NCBI GenBank assembly: GCA_013396635.1
Contig: WBMW01000797.1
Location: 1,319,466 to 1,383,465 of the forward strand
Length of the DNA stretch: 64,000 nucleotides
Direction: 5' to 3'
Source: Penelope pileata
Taxonomy: Eukaryota > Chordata > Aves > Galliformes > Cracidae
Of this stretch, positions 40,855-51,912 are shown piece by piece. Position 1 is the stretch's first letter. Each line of letters starts with the position of its first letter. The notes under the pieces were generated by a model. It did no database searches and was not told the origin of the DNA. It saw only the letters and a list, made by a program, of their open reading frames with translations. A program made the translations under genes and the position numbers.

Positions 40855-41388
40855 TAGCGTGTTTCTGTTGGCTGGGAGGAAGCGTTCCTCCAAGAAAAGA
40901 GCGGGAAACCCGGCACTAGTGCCTGTTTGCTGTGGAGGGCTTGTGGCGGCGGGTGGTGGTCTTCCTGGGTCTCTGGACGTGGGAAAACACGGAGATCTGA
41001 CTCACACATCTCTCTTTCAGGGAAACTAGCCCACTCTAAGGGGTGTGAATACTGCATGGAATAATCTCCTCTCAGCTGTGGAAACTTCGTTGCAAAGCCA
41101 GGGAGTTACGTAAAAACACTGCTGCTATGGCTGGGGGCAGATTTCTGGTTGTTTATAGTAGATGTTTAAGGAGGAGTCGCTTCAGAGGGGATCCTATGTG
41201 GGGACTGCAGTCTTCCTTACTCTGCAGCAGTTTCTTTGCGACAGGAAGTTTTCGGAGAGGAGCGTCAGTGCAGCCGCTGGCCACGCTTCCGCCAGGTCCG
41301 GTTTCAGGCAGCCCACAATTTGGCTGTAAAATTACAGCTGCATGTACCTGTGGGTGCAATTGTTATCCTTTGGATGATGAGATCTCAG
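40855..41388 (+). promoter_or_regulatory. CpG-rich patch, possible promoter or first exon
   Basis: Two CpG clusters (about eight CpGs each at 40855-41000 and 41170-41310 by hand count) stand in CpG-poor DNA. The patch ends in a good donor, ctcag|gtatgt, at 41388/41389. A plus-strand frame of 89 codons spans 41127-41396 without a known domain. A minor alternative promoter with a non-coding or short first exon is possible. A GC-rich retroelement remnant is the alternative. Confidence 0.3.
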
Positions 41389-42923
41389 GTATGTGAGTGC
41401 ATTTATATAGTAAAATGATCTTGATTGCAGCTATCCATATGTAGCAAAAGAAATGTGTGCATTCCAGGCCTGTCTTCCAAAAAGAGGCCTATTGCTTCCG
41501 TTGCAGCACTGACCTCACTTCTACCAGAGCCAGATTGCACAGTTAACCTGTGATAAGTTTTGATTAAGGGCGTGATTGCATTTTCTGGAACTACAGGAAT
41601 GATTTAGGAAGCATTTAAAGTAGTGTTTCCACTGGTCCCCAGTGTACCAGGAAAAGCAGGTGTCTGAGTGCACTGCCAGGCGTTGGGGGTACCTCACCCT
41701 CAGCAGTGAGGCGACATGGAGAGGAGCACATTTGTGCAGCCCGGTGCTGCGTACACAATGAGTGACATTGGGAGTGTGGAGAGGAGTCTTACGTCTTCAA
41801 GTGTTATTTCAAACAGTGCAGCTTAAACTCTGGTAATAATCTTTTACTATTTCTTTTTCAAAATGATTGAAAGACGTGTCCTTGTGTGGATATCAAGAGC
41901 CACTGAGTATGATTATCTCCATATGTGCTCTTTTCTTATAACTGAACATTGAATTCCTCAAGTTGCTGCCACCTGGTCCTAGGATGACTGTAATGACTCT
42001 GTAATGTATCCTTCCGTGAATAACTTAAATGTGATCTCATTTTTCACTTATTTTCTAATGTTGTTCTGGTAAGTCACTATTAAGGCAGCCTAACACACTT
42101 GATGATAAGACGATGATTTTCTTGCTAAATATTTTGCCAAATATTAATCATTTGCACAGAAATTTTGTATTCCTGATGTCTATTTGAGGATGTTTTTGGT
42201 TGTATTTTTTTTGTTTTTTAGTTCAATTGAAGTGATCTGTTCATTTCTGATAATGAGGTAGAAAAGGTCTTCATCCTAAGATGTTGTGAAAACATGGTGA
42301 TCAGTTCTTGGGGAATTGTAAAACTTTTAACAAATTGGAACAACTTAACTTTCCAAAAGGCGTGCAGAAGTCTTTTGTCAAACATGTTGCTTTTAGTCAC
42401 GTATTCCATTTCTTTTAAAAAATAAGAATAATTTAAAAAATTATTTGGATTTCGTGAGGATAAGGGTCGCAGCTCATGGAACCAATGAGTTTAGGAAAAT
42501 TGGTAAGTGCACAAGAAGATTCTGTGAGTGAAAGACCCTGAAGGGGGAGGAAATTAGGCAGGCAGCACAGAGGGGCTCCTACTGAGGCACTGAGGCTGGG
42601 AGTGGAAGGACACAGCCTGTGCATGAGCTGGATGGCTGACTTGTTCAGGTAGCAACAATATCCCCTCTTTGGAGTATCTTAATTATGCTAATTTTTGTTT
42701 AACATGTGCTTAAAGTCTAGAGACTTACTTAATGCCCACAGATGTCTGTGGAAAGGCTTAGGTCAAGCAGGCCATGTACAGCAGGCATAAACCATTCTTC
42801 TGTTTCTAAATGCCCTAATAATAGTGTACTGTTGATGCAATATATGTTTTTGCAAATATTAGCTGATGTCTTGAAAACAGCAAAAATCCCCCAATATTAG
42901 AAAAGTCATAAATATATTTACTA
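41389..42923. other. Unique sequence, no gene seen
   Basis: AT-rich sequence without recognisable genes or repeats. Minus-strand frames of 63 codons at 42218 and 42433 show no domain. Confidence 0.55.
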
Positions 42924-43470
42924 GGGCTGCTCTGAAAGTAATACCTCCTATTTTATGATGTTCTCCCAGGACATCAGAGGTGGGTGTTGGTGAGATGGCA
43001 GTCAAGGCTGAACCTTCCCACCAATATTCCATTCCATGTTGTTGCTGTGCAACATGGCAGCAGAGGGGCACTCTGACCCAATGGCATCTGACATGGAAGT
43101 GCGGATGAAGCAAAGGTGTGGAACTGAATTCCTCCATGTGGAAAAAATAGCACCCATGGACATTCCTCAACACTTGCTGAACATTTATGGAGACCAAACA
43201 GTAGATGTTGGCGCAGTGAAAGCAGAATGTGTGGACAACATTTTCCTAGCAACAGCACAGCTGTGAAACAGTGGGTCACTCCCCTGGTGCAGATTTTTTA
43301 TGAGCATGGCATGCAGGCTGTTGTTCATCGCATGTATAGCTAAGGGTTGTGGCTGTGTAGCAAACAGTGTTTTGTGGCTGAGAATTTGCTCTATGAAATA
43401 GTGTTATTGTGCTTTGTATCTGTTGTAGTTTCCATGGAAATAAGTAGGAGGCATTAGTTTTGGAGCGACC
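42924..43470 (+). mobile_element. Mariner-type non-autonomous transposon, copy D (best preserved)
   Basis: About 547 bases with left end gggctgctctgaaagtaat and right end gcattagttttggagcgacc, flanked on both sides by TA (42922-42923 and 43471-43472), which fits the TA target duplication of mariner elements. It encodes an N-terminal transposase remnant (see 43081-43266) and, near 43297, FYEHGMQAVVHR, the start of the C-terminal end of the protein. These two parts lie next to each other, while in a full mariner element about 600 to 700 bases separate them, so the DDD catalytic core has been deleted. Confidence 0.88.
43081..43266 (+). pseudogene. Mariner transposase N-terminal remnant in copy D
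   Basis: A frame open from an ATG at 43081 to a stop at 43264-43266, about 61 codons, against roughly 340 to 350 for a complete mariner transposase. It contains MDIPQHLLNIYGDQTVDV, which matches the N-terminal helix-turn-helix part of mariner transposases that binds the inverted repeats. After about residue 45 the match fades and the frame drifts. None of the three catalytic aspartates is present, so the product could at most bind DNA. There is no sign of a promoter or of selection. An ATG at 43036 in the same frame gives a longer reading that starts outside the normal protein. It is a fossil within the transposon. Confidence 0.7.
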
Positions 43471-44049
43471 TACCTAGTTTGAAGGCAATGTATGAGCATA
43501 ATAATATTAATTAAAGATAAATGTTAGCAGATTTTAACATTCTAACCATGCTTTGAGGATTGATTAATAAGAGTAACACTTAGCTGGCACAATGGAATAA
43601 TTTTCAACATCATTACCTTGTCCCTTGAACAAGTCAAGCTTGAACCCTCAGGATTTGGCAACACTATGTAAAACAAACGTTATCAAACACATCTGGCTTT
43701 CTGAAGGACAAAACTTTTATAATAATCAAAACATTTGAATGTTGAACATTCCCAATTTAAGGAAGTGATACAAAGGAGTGATTTAAGGAGACTGGGATTA
43801 GAAGAAATGTTAGCAGGAATTAGCATAACTTTCTTCATCTTCGAAAATTTAGCTAAAAACTAAAGTCTAGATATACAGTGGAAAGATTTATGTAGACGCA
43901 CTGAAGTGACACTATTCAGCAAATTGGATACTTGTTCATTATGTTATTGATGAACTTACTTATCAGATCCTTAAATGGATTAAGGATTAAGAATGTAAGA
44001 ATATAGCATATATAGTGCATATAAAGATCTACAATATATACAAGAAAAA
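43471..44049. other. Unique sequence, no gene seen
   Basis: AT-rich, with no gene or repeat recognised between mariner D and the CR1 at 44050. Confidence 0.55.
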
Positions 44050-44300
44050 TAATGGAGTCATTAAGGTTGGAAAAGACCTCTAAGATCATCAGTCCAACCG
44101 TCAACCCACCACCACCATCCCCACTAAACCAGTGCCACATCTGCGCGTTTCTTGAACACCTGCAGGGATGGTGACTCCACCACCTCCCTGGGCAGCCTGC
44201 TCCAATGCATTACCACTCTTTCTGAGAAGAAATTTTTCCTAATATCCAACATGAACCTCTCCTGGCACAACTCAAGGCCATTACCTCACGTCTTGTTAAA
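44050..44300 (-). mobile_element. CR1 LINE 3' fragment, minus strand
   Basis: The plus strand reads ggagtcattaaggttggaaaagacctctaagatcatc, then agtccaacc, ccaccacctccctgggcagcctgc and aagaaatttttcctaatatcc; all are reverse-complement landmarks of the CR1 3' region. The CR1 3' end is at the low-coordinate side. The fragment is truncated at the other side near gccattacctca. An open plus frame (44152-44334) across it is antisense to CR1 and not a gene. Confidence 0.88.
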
Positions 44301-45133
44301 AATAGACATTCAGATTGGGCTGCAAGGCAACTGAGAGGCAATCTACATGTTGTGATGCTGTAGGATCATTCCAAGTACATCCCATAAGCGCCTTACTACA
44401 TGCACTGCTGGAACAAAAATAAGAGCAGCAGTTTCTAGTTGTCTCCCCAAAGATACCAAAACGAAGCAAGTTTATATGTTCTGGCAACTGTGCTTGGCAA
44501 ACCTTAAAATTGGAACTTGATACAAGAATATTCCCCTAGAACTACCCAAGGTCCAAAACCCAGGAGAACTTAGCCTTAAAGACAAATGCTGTGAAACTAG
44601 CTGGGTGAAACCTAGGATGGAGCTTAGCTTCTCCATGGCCTTTCAGGGCTGTGGTGATTCTACCTGTGCTCGTGTAAAGATGTATGTCTCTAATACTTGA
44701 AAGCTGAAGTGTGGTTCCCTTCAAGATCAGCCCAGCAGGGCTGGTGAATTTGGACCTGGACTGTGGACGTGGTAATGTTCTTTTAACTGATTCTCATTGT
44801 GCAATGGTTGTAGCGTTTGGGTATCTAACTCACTTTCAACAGTGTCATGAAGGTGTTACCTATAAAAATGCAGTCTTGTGTCATCACTACCATGTGCAGG
44901 TGTTTGGGCTTGCTAGATGGGCCCCAGCTGACAGGGAGTCAGGTGACTCCAGCGCGGTGCCTCATCATTTTCAAGGCTGAAAGAGCCTAATCCAAAAGCT
45001 GTGAATGGCAGACACTAGGTTGGCTCTTGTGTAGGTAATTAGGAAGATCTGCTCTGAATATGAAAGAATTCATTGATTTAGGAGGGGTGTCTTTTGAAAC
45101 GCTGGAAAATATATAGATCTGTTCCATGTGGGG

Positions 45134-45154
45134 CCTTTCTTCTCCGAAGAAAGG
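45134..45154. repeat. 8-base hairpin, 5-base loop
   Basis: cctttctt and aagaaagg flank the loop ctccg. Perfect but short; it may be chance. Confidence 0.5.
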
Positions 45155-47289
45155 AGAAATGACATCTTGAAAAAAATCTGGGCTTTTATTTTTCTCTTTT
45201 TCTTTTTTCTCTACATCTTTTTTTTTAATGTGTCCTACGCTAAGATCAGCATTTGAAGGTTAGGTTTCACTAGTTCATAGGGCAGAATTTTATTTTTTAA
45301 ACAAAATCCTTTTAACCTGGGTAGGCTTGTCTCACCTCTGCTGAATATGCTGCATCCTTCCTCACTATTCTTACTTCTTCTGGGACTTTTCTGAAGAGGG
45401 TAATTCAACAGAATAAATAAAAGCAAAATATTGTAGTGTTTTACCACTGTTAGAAAGAGAAAGCATGAAAAATAAGCTGGCAGGTGATAAAGAATACCAG
45501 AAGACAAGGATTTCCTTATGGACATAATAAATAAATGGTATTATAAACATTATTAAAAGAGGGAAATGGAGAAATTCTAATAGTACTCTAGATACAATTT
45601 CTTACGTGAAAGTTATGTTAAAGAAACAGCTGGAATTCTTACCTGCTAGCCCAAACTCCTGTCTCTCACATTTAAATAGTTGCAAGCAAATTGTCACCCA
45701 TAATGAGATTTTGCTTTAAGCTGAGAGAGAGAGGGAGTTTTTGAGACTGCAGAGAACTAATGCCCTTCTTGCTGAGACTTCATCATCCTCAACACAGCAT
45801 AGCTTTTCTCTGAAAATGTCAGAATGCTTAGTTTTTAGCATGGTTACCTACCAATTTGGGAACTTGACTCTGGCCAAACTGTTTTTGTCTGTGTCCAAAA
45901 CCAGCCTTCAGGCTGTTAGAGTGAAAGGTCACTTGTCCTGAACGTGGCATTGGCCCAAGTATTACAGTAATTAAAATGTACACAGGATTTTTTTTTCTTT
46001 TTTTAACCACAGGAAAATTTTGACTATCATAAATCTTACAGGGTATGCTGTCAATTAATATATAAAATAACGTTTTAAAATATTTTCTGTTGTACTTCAA
46101 CATTTCTGTGATTGATCTGTCTGCCATTGCATACCTGTAAGTCATGCGTGTCCTGCCTGCTCTCTGTGCTCCTGCGTATGCACTAATGTATTTGGATAGT
46201 GTCTGCTCCAGTCTGTACATGGTTTGTGTAGATTTAGTGGAGTCATCTTCTAGAACAGACTTCCTGCCACCTTAGCTGTATTAAAAGCTGACCCGTCTGT
46301 GCATCATAAAGTTCCCTTGTTTCAGATAATCACAACAGGCCTATTACACCTCCTGTTGTAGAAACTGCAGCTGGGACTCGGCCAGGTTATCCTAAAAGTC
46401 ACCCATCCCTGACAATTAAAATGGGTGGCACAGCGGTGACAACATGGATTAAAATGAAATGGCCCTTGAGGTGTCACCCAGCAGTCTGCTAACCGGGCAG
46501 TCTCAAGAGCAGGAAGGCTGGAAAACAGCCTGGCGTCTCTCCTGAGCTATTTTAATGTCGCTGATTTATAGATCTGTTATTTTGTTCAGAGGATGAGAAA
46601 GAATAGCAAAGTAAACATGATGGAGAGGGCATCCACTTAAGGCTAAGGTCAATTACTCAAGGGAATAAATGTGCGTAATTGTACACCTGATAACTAACAG
46701 CATAAATAGACTGTTGATTTATATCATGAGTTTTAAACTGCAAGCCTTTTATCCAAACAATTATAATAATAGGAGGTTGATTATTTGTATTTGTTCCAAG
46801 TACTTGTGATGATCATCTTTGCAAAGATACAGGAGAAAAATAGACTAGCGTTCTGTTTGGCAGATATCCTTTCTCATTAGATGATAACTGGGGTTGTGGA
46901 TAAACCTTTTATAGGTTAGGGCAGACAAACACTTTAATTACGCTCAGGAAGATTTTAATTCCCAGATGCCTAGACCAGAGAATCTTCTGGCATCTCAAGT
47001 TGTTGAATAAAAAGCATCTATCTGTCTTGATAGTTCAGTGACTTTTCATTAGCTGTGATTTCTGCCGCTCTTCTCTATTCTTAGCATAACTAAAGTAATT
47101 AAGAGACAATTTTTAAAATTCTATGATAGAACTTGGCTTACTCAGAGTTAGCAGAGCTGGAGAAGACAACGTCTGTCAGGCGAATCAGGGGGCAGTCCCC
47201 ACATTCCAGGCCAAAACGGTGCCAGCATCCCTGAGCAGCCGCAGCTCCGGTGCTGCTGCAGCAGCGTTGTGCTGCTCTTGTATGCAGCA

Positions 47290-47317
47290 GGGGTGGGGGG
47301 TAGGGTTAGAAAGGGGG
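47290..47317 (+). other. G-quadruplex motif
   Basis: Four G-runs of 4, 6, 3 and 5 bases are separated by loops of 1, 2 and 7 bases, which fits the standard quadruplex rule. The centre contains a telomere-like tagggttag. It sits in a locally GC-rich patch (47170-47330). Confidence 0.75.
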
Positions 47318-48057
47318 TGTTGGCAGGGAACAGGGACTGCAAGGAGCTAAAGCTGTGGTCGAAGCTCAGTGCCACTGCGCATTTCTCATCTTCCAGAGCA
47401 GATGCATCTTGTTTTCCTCCACTCAGGCTTCTTCATCTCTCTTGGCTGCTTCTAAGTCAGGTTCAAATCTGAAAGCTCTTATGCATTTTAGTAACCTCAT
47501 ATACGTGCATCATAGACAAAGATGTTGAAAGATAGCTTCAGATTGTTTGCTGGTCATCACACTTCAGTTGAATCTCGTCTAAACGAGTTTCCTGTTTGTT
47601 TTATTGCAAATCTCCATTATCCTTTGCAGATAAATACAGGCATATGTCTCACTGTTCTCTAATTTTCTTGTGATGTCTCTGACAAATCTGCCTGAATTCT
47701 GTGCACTGTTTCCTGCGTACTCCTCTTTTCTGATTCTGGTTTATGTGAGGCGTGATTCTGAGCTGAGTCCATAACAGCCCCAGCCTGGGTTTTTCTCATC
47801 TGCCCCAGAGCTGAGGAACATTGCAGTAGTTATTACCCAAGCCCATAACACAACAGCAAATTCTAGTTAAGCTTCATAACATGGTTCAGCTTTGTCAAAA
47901 ACTGCAGTGACGTCACTAAACTTACCGTATCTGGTCCTCCAAAGAAACCACAAATGAAATGGATGTTTCTGTATTCAGTGTTTTCTTTGGCAGCTAATCC
48001 TCTGAATTCTGTAAAAGTACCTATAAACATTTGTATTTGAGGGTACTGCTTCAATGT

Positions 48058-48146
48058 ATTAAAAACAAAACAAGACACAAAAAATGAAAGCAAAAACAAC
48101 CCCCTAAAAAAAGAAAAAAAAATGAAAAAAAAATGAAAAAAGACCA
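48058..48146 (+). repeat. A-rich low-complexity tract
   Basis: Runs of A broken by C and G over about 90 bases, with the unit gaaaaaaaaat repeated. On the minus strand it gives a Phe-rich open frame, which is an artefact. Confidence 0.8.
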
Positions 48147-49266
48147 CCTGCATGGGTGTGAAAGTATTTACTGAATCTGGTTCAAAATTTTCTCATTATT
48201 TCCTAATTTTCATACCCTGAGCTTTCACAGAAAACAACCAACAGTGCTCCTGCTGGGTGGAGTGATTGATGCCACAGGGAGGTGCAACAAGCAGCTGCAA
48301 AGTTCTCCCTTCAAACTTTCCCCTTTCACAAGCTGCCACACATTCAGCAATCTTTCTTCCACCCAACCTCTGCTCTCTGTAGAGCCGATGGCCAGCAGAG
48401 CACGGACATGTATTTTTTCCCTCTGAGTTCCCTTTTTCTACCTTTCTGCTCTCGTTAAACTCTGTAAGTGACTACGAAACCACCTCTTGGTTAGCGAATG
48501 CCTGGCTGGAATGCATCCTAATGGAAATTGTACCAGAACATTGTTTGAGGGCTTATTTTTTTCTGTCCTGTTTTTATTTTTTCTCAGAAGGAATTTTTCA
48601 CCTGGGAGGAGGGGAAATATTCTGCTGTCCCCAGTAAGGGCGGTGTTGTGATACAGGAGTTATCCCATATGGGGACCTTTTAGAGTGACTACAGCATCAT
48701 TCATAGAGCCTTGCTCAAAGCACAGGGATGTCATTTGCACTGGATCTGTTAAACGAGTTAGTGGTTTCAGTGCACAGCTTTGGGATTTGCTACATTATCG
48801 TTAAAATATATTTCTGGAACAGATTTTTCAGCAAACTAATTTAATATTACCCATTATAAGATTTATCCATGTATTTGTCTTCAAGAGCAAATTAGAGAAT
48901 AGGTGACTAAATAATGACATTTTAACCTTCTCTTGATTCAAGTACAAAATTATGCCTGTGAAAGTGTAAGCCATGTTGAGGCCTGTTTATGCACTTTGAA
49001 AATCAGGAGCCTTTTGTATCATCCCATTGTTAAACACATGTTTTATATGTTCAGCAGATATGTATTCTAATACAAGCAGGAGGTCAATTTCTGAAGAGAC
49101 TGTGGATATGATTTTAATAGCAGATTAGCACATTAATACATGTTAAAAGGCTGTCCCTTGCTTCAGCAAATCATGATCAGTTGTAGTGATAAGGTGTGTT
49201 TTCAGGGGACTCCTTTAACTCAGTTTGGCACAAACTGCATCAGCCTCCGTCCTGCTGATGGTATTG

Positions 49267-49372
49267 TACCTCCCTTGCTGTCCCTTCCTCAGTAAAGTGC
49301 TGGATTGCACCAAGAGACCAGGGGCTGAGGATGGATCCCGAATGGTGGTAGCCAGAGGGTGAACATAAGCAG
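49267..49372 (+). repeat. Dispersed repeat R, copy 1
   Basis: The first 64 bases (49267-49330) match 51815-51878 at about 54 positions by hand count, starting with tacctcccttgctgtccctt in both. A weaker match continues to a shared 'aataagca' type stretch near 49370. I do not recognise the family. Confidence 0.7.
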
Positions 49373-51753
49373 CTTTCTTACACATTTAGAAAGAGCTGTT
49401 AATGACATTCACCCCTAAAAGAAGGGGACTATTTGCGTATTTGTACTTTCTTCTGTTTGATCCCTAACACAATATTAGGAGGCTTTGTCATTTCTCAGTT
49501 TCAGAAACACTGCTAAATAAAGCTTCATACCTGCTTCTGGTCTCGCAGCCATAAGCGTGGGCATGGCAAGGCCCATCGTGTTTCTGTCTCACCCCACTCA
49601 TCCTTCCCAGGGAGCCTGGCAGTGCCAGGGCATGGCTCCAAGCCTGTGGCTGCAGGTGGGGGCAGGTCAGAGAGGCAAGCTGCAGCAGTGCAAACTGACA
49701 GGCCGATAGATCTGCCTGCTAAAATTCCAACCCAAAACACGACGAGATGAGGAAGGATTGCAGTCTGCAGCCTGTGAATGGGAGAGTGTTAGGCTAACAC
49801 TTTGTTAGCTGCTGGAGATGGAAAACATCTTTGTTATTCCTTCTGAGGGTGTCTCTCGGGACAGTGAGTCAGCTTCTGTCAGCTGAGTGAATCCTAAGCC
49901 CGTGCCCACCCTGCTGAAGAAATGTTTTGGAAAAAAGCAAGGAACATAGTCTCCAGAGAGCAAAATCAAGGAAAGGGGCTTTGCTGTGTAATTCACTGAC
50001 ACAAGAGATTTGGTTTCAGGGAGGCAAAGCATTCACAAAGAATGAGAGAAGAGAGCGAGCAAGCTGGGGCCGTGCTACCTGCGTTTTATACCCAAGAAGC
50101 ATGTTTTGAGCGTTAAAACAGTGGTGGGATGAGTGGGATGGGAAGCACAGAAGTGTTGCCTACCATTCTTCTCAATTACCTTAGAGCAAGAATTTCTGTT
50201 TTGTAATCAAAATACCAGCTGTAATCAGAGTCGATGTTGACTTGGGAAATTTCTTCAGGCTTCTAATTGTGCCACTGTTTTCTTCAACAAGAAGAAAATC
50301 TTGTCGTTTGGACAAGCCTTTGAGGAGAAGTCAGTTGAGTCCATTTATTTAAGATGAGTGAGAATCACAGAGCTAATCTCAGTATCTGAATTTAGGAGAA
50401 ATTCTTCTTTTCTACTCTCTCCACTGTTTTATGTAATGAAACGATTGGATAAAACTTCTCAGACTGTGCAGATGGTACTTGGGATAATATTATCAAGTAT
50501 TATTTCATTCTTGCAACCAGCAGGCAGTGAATAAAACAGGGATATGCCACATTCTGCTTTGAAATCAGAAGTCTTATCGGCAGTGAAAAAGGTGGATTTT
50601 GAAGGGCCTCCCTTTCAAATCAGCATTCTTGGCAGAATAAATAACAATAGTTGGACCTTTATCTTAAAACATGTATAATTCATTTATAGTTTCAGAGATA
50701 TTATTTCTTGTCATTCTAAGCTGCCTGAAGTACCTCACTTACAATTAATACTGCGTGCAACACTATCAGCACAGAAGAATGGATTTAGAGCAAAAAACAT
50801 GAGCTGAAATTCAGTTTTTCTCAGAGAAAAAAAAAGGTATCGACATTTTCTTTGGGAAGGAAGAAATTAATCAGACTGTAATGTATTTTCAAAGTAGAGC
50901 TGTTCATTACTTGTCTGATACTAGCTTAACATTTCTGGCTTTTCTGAGTACATTAGGAAGCAAGAGTATAGAAGTGTAGATCTGCTGTGAAAATCTGAGG
51001 GTAATTTTGCCCTTAGCTTGGTGTGCTGACCCATTCTTCACGTCCACTCTTAAAATCTCTTATTTATGCAGTTAATACAGTTCAACATTATGATGTGATG
51101 CTGTTGACCTGAGTGCAGCCACCGGTTGTAACCAGGCTGGGAGCACGTGTATAAATATGCAGAGAGTAGCAGGAAACATGCCTTAAGCCTGTGCCTTAAC
51201 AAATTCTATGAATTTTCAATGTGCTAAATGTAGTAAAATGTATTTGGTCAGAGACCAAGGCAAAGCACAGGAATCTAAAGCTGTTGATATCCCTTGTTCA
51301 AAATAAGAAAGCACAGTCAAAACAGACAAGTAGTGTTTTAACAGAAGCACACACAAGAGCAGTCACATACAGTCAAAGTCACTGGGGTTTTTACTCCTCA
51401 CGCTCTCTGGTGCCATTCCTCCTTACAGAGGCATTTGCTATGTCACCATGTAAGGGCAGTCGTTGCTCCAGCAGTGCTCCCTGCCTTTCACACTGTATGG
51501 CTCTTCTGCAAGAGAAGGTTGTGTGAAGAGAGGCACTTGTTTACCTCTCCCCTTCATTTTTTAATGTGCAATGTGATGGTACTTTCCTCCTTTGTAGAAT
51601 AATACAAAGGAGGAATGAATTGGAATGAATATTTTTAGAAATATCTTCCTGCTTTTTCAACACTATGTTTTTCCAGTCTTGCTATGATGTGGATTATGTT
51701 CACAACTACCTTACAGTCTTGGCTCTGTTTTACAGATCTGTTTCTCATATGAT
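49373..51753. other. Unique sequence, no gene seen
   Basis: No supported gene. It includes a moderately GC-rich patch at 49550-49700 and a perfect hairpin at 51584-51615. Confidence 0.55.
51584..51615. repeat. 13-base perfect hairpin, 6-base loop
   Basis: ttcctcctttgta (51584-51596) pairs without mismatch with tacaaaggaggaa (51603-51615) around the loop gaataa. The stem is too short for a microRNA precursor on its own. It could be a regulatory palindrome or a local inverted duplication. Confidence 0.7.
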
Positions 51754-51800
51754 GGTTGCTCTGAAAGTAATGCCTCCTATTTTGGCATTGGCCCACTGAA
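51754..51800 (+). mobile_element. Mariner terminal fragment, copy E
   Basis: ggttgctctgaaagtaatg, then cctcctatttt and a ttggcccac word, match the left end of the mariner copies. The remainder of the element is absent: sequence switches to unrelated DNA and then to repeat R copy 2 at 51815. It is a truncated relic or a solo end. Confidence 0.8.
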
Positions 51801-51814
51801 GAAGCAACTTATCT

Positions 51815-51912
51815 TACCTCCCTTGCTGTCCCTTCTTTGCTAAAGTGTTGGATTGCACAAAGTGACCAAGGCCTGAAGTCTGGAGTTTGGATTCCAGAGC
51901 AAGAAATAAGCA
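51815..51912 (+). repeat. Dispersed repeat R, copy 2
   Basis: Second copy of the repeat at 49267, about 84 percent alike over 64 bases by hand count, with a weaker continuation to about 51912. It lies 15 bases after mariner fragment E, whereas copy 1 has no mariner sequence beside it. Confidence 0.7.

Larger units (their letters stand above)
44301..49266. other. Unique sequence, no gene seen
   Basis: No supported gene. It contains a short inverted repeat (45134-45154), pyrimidine runs near 45190, an even-textured stretch at 46370-46830 that could be a conserved non-coding element, a GC-rich patch with a G-quadruplex motif (47290-47317) and an A-rich tract (48058-48146). Confidence 0.55.
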
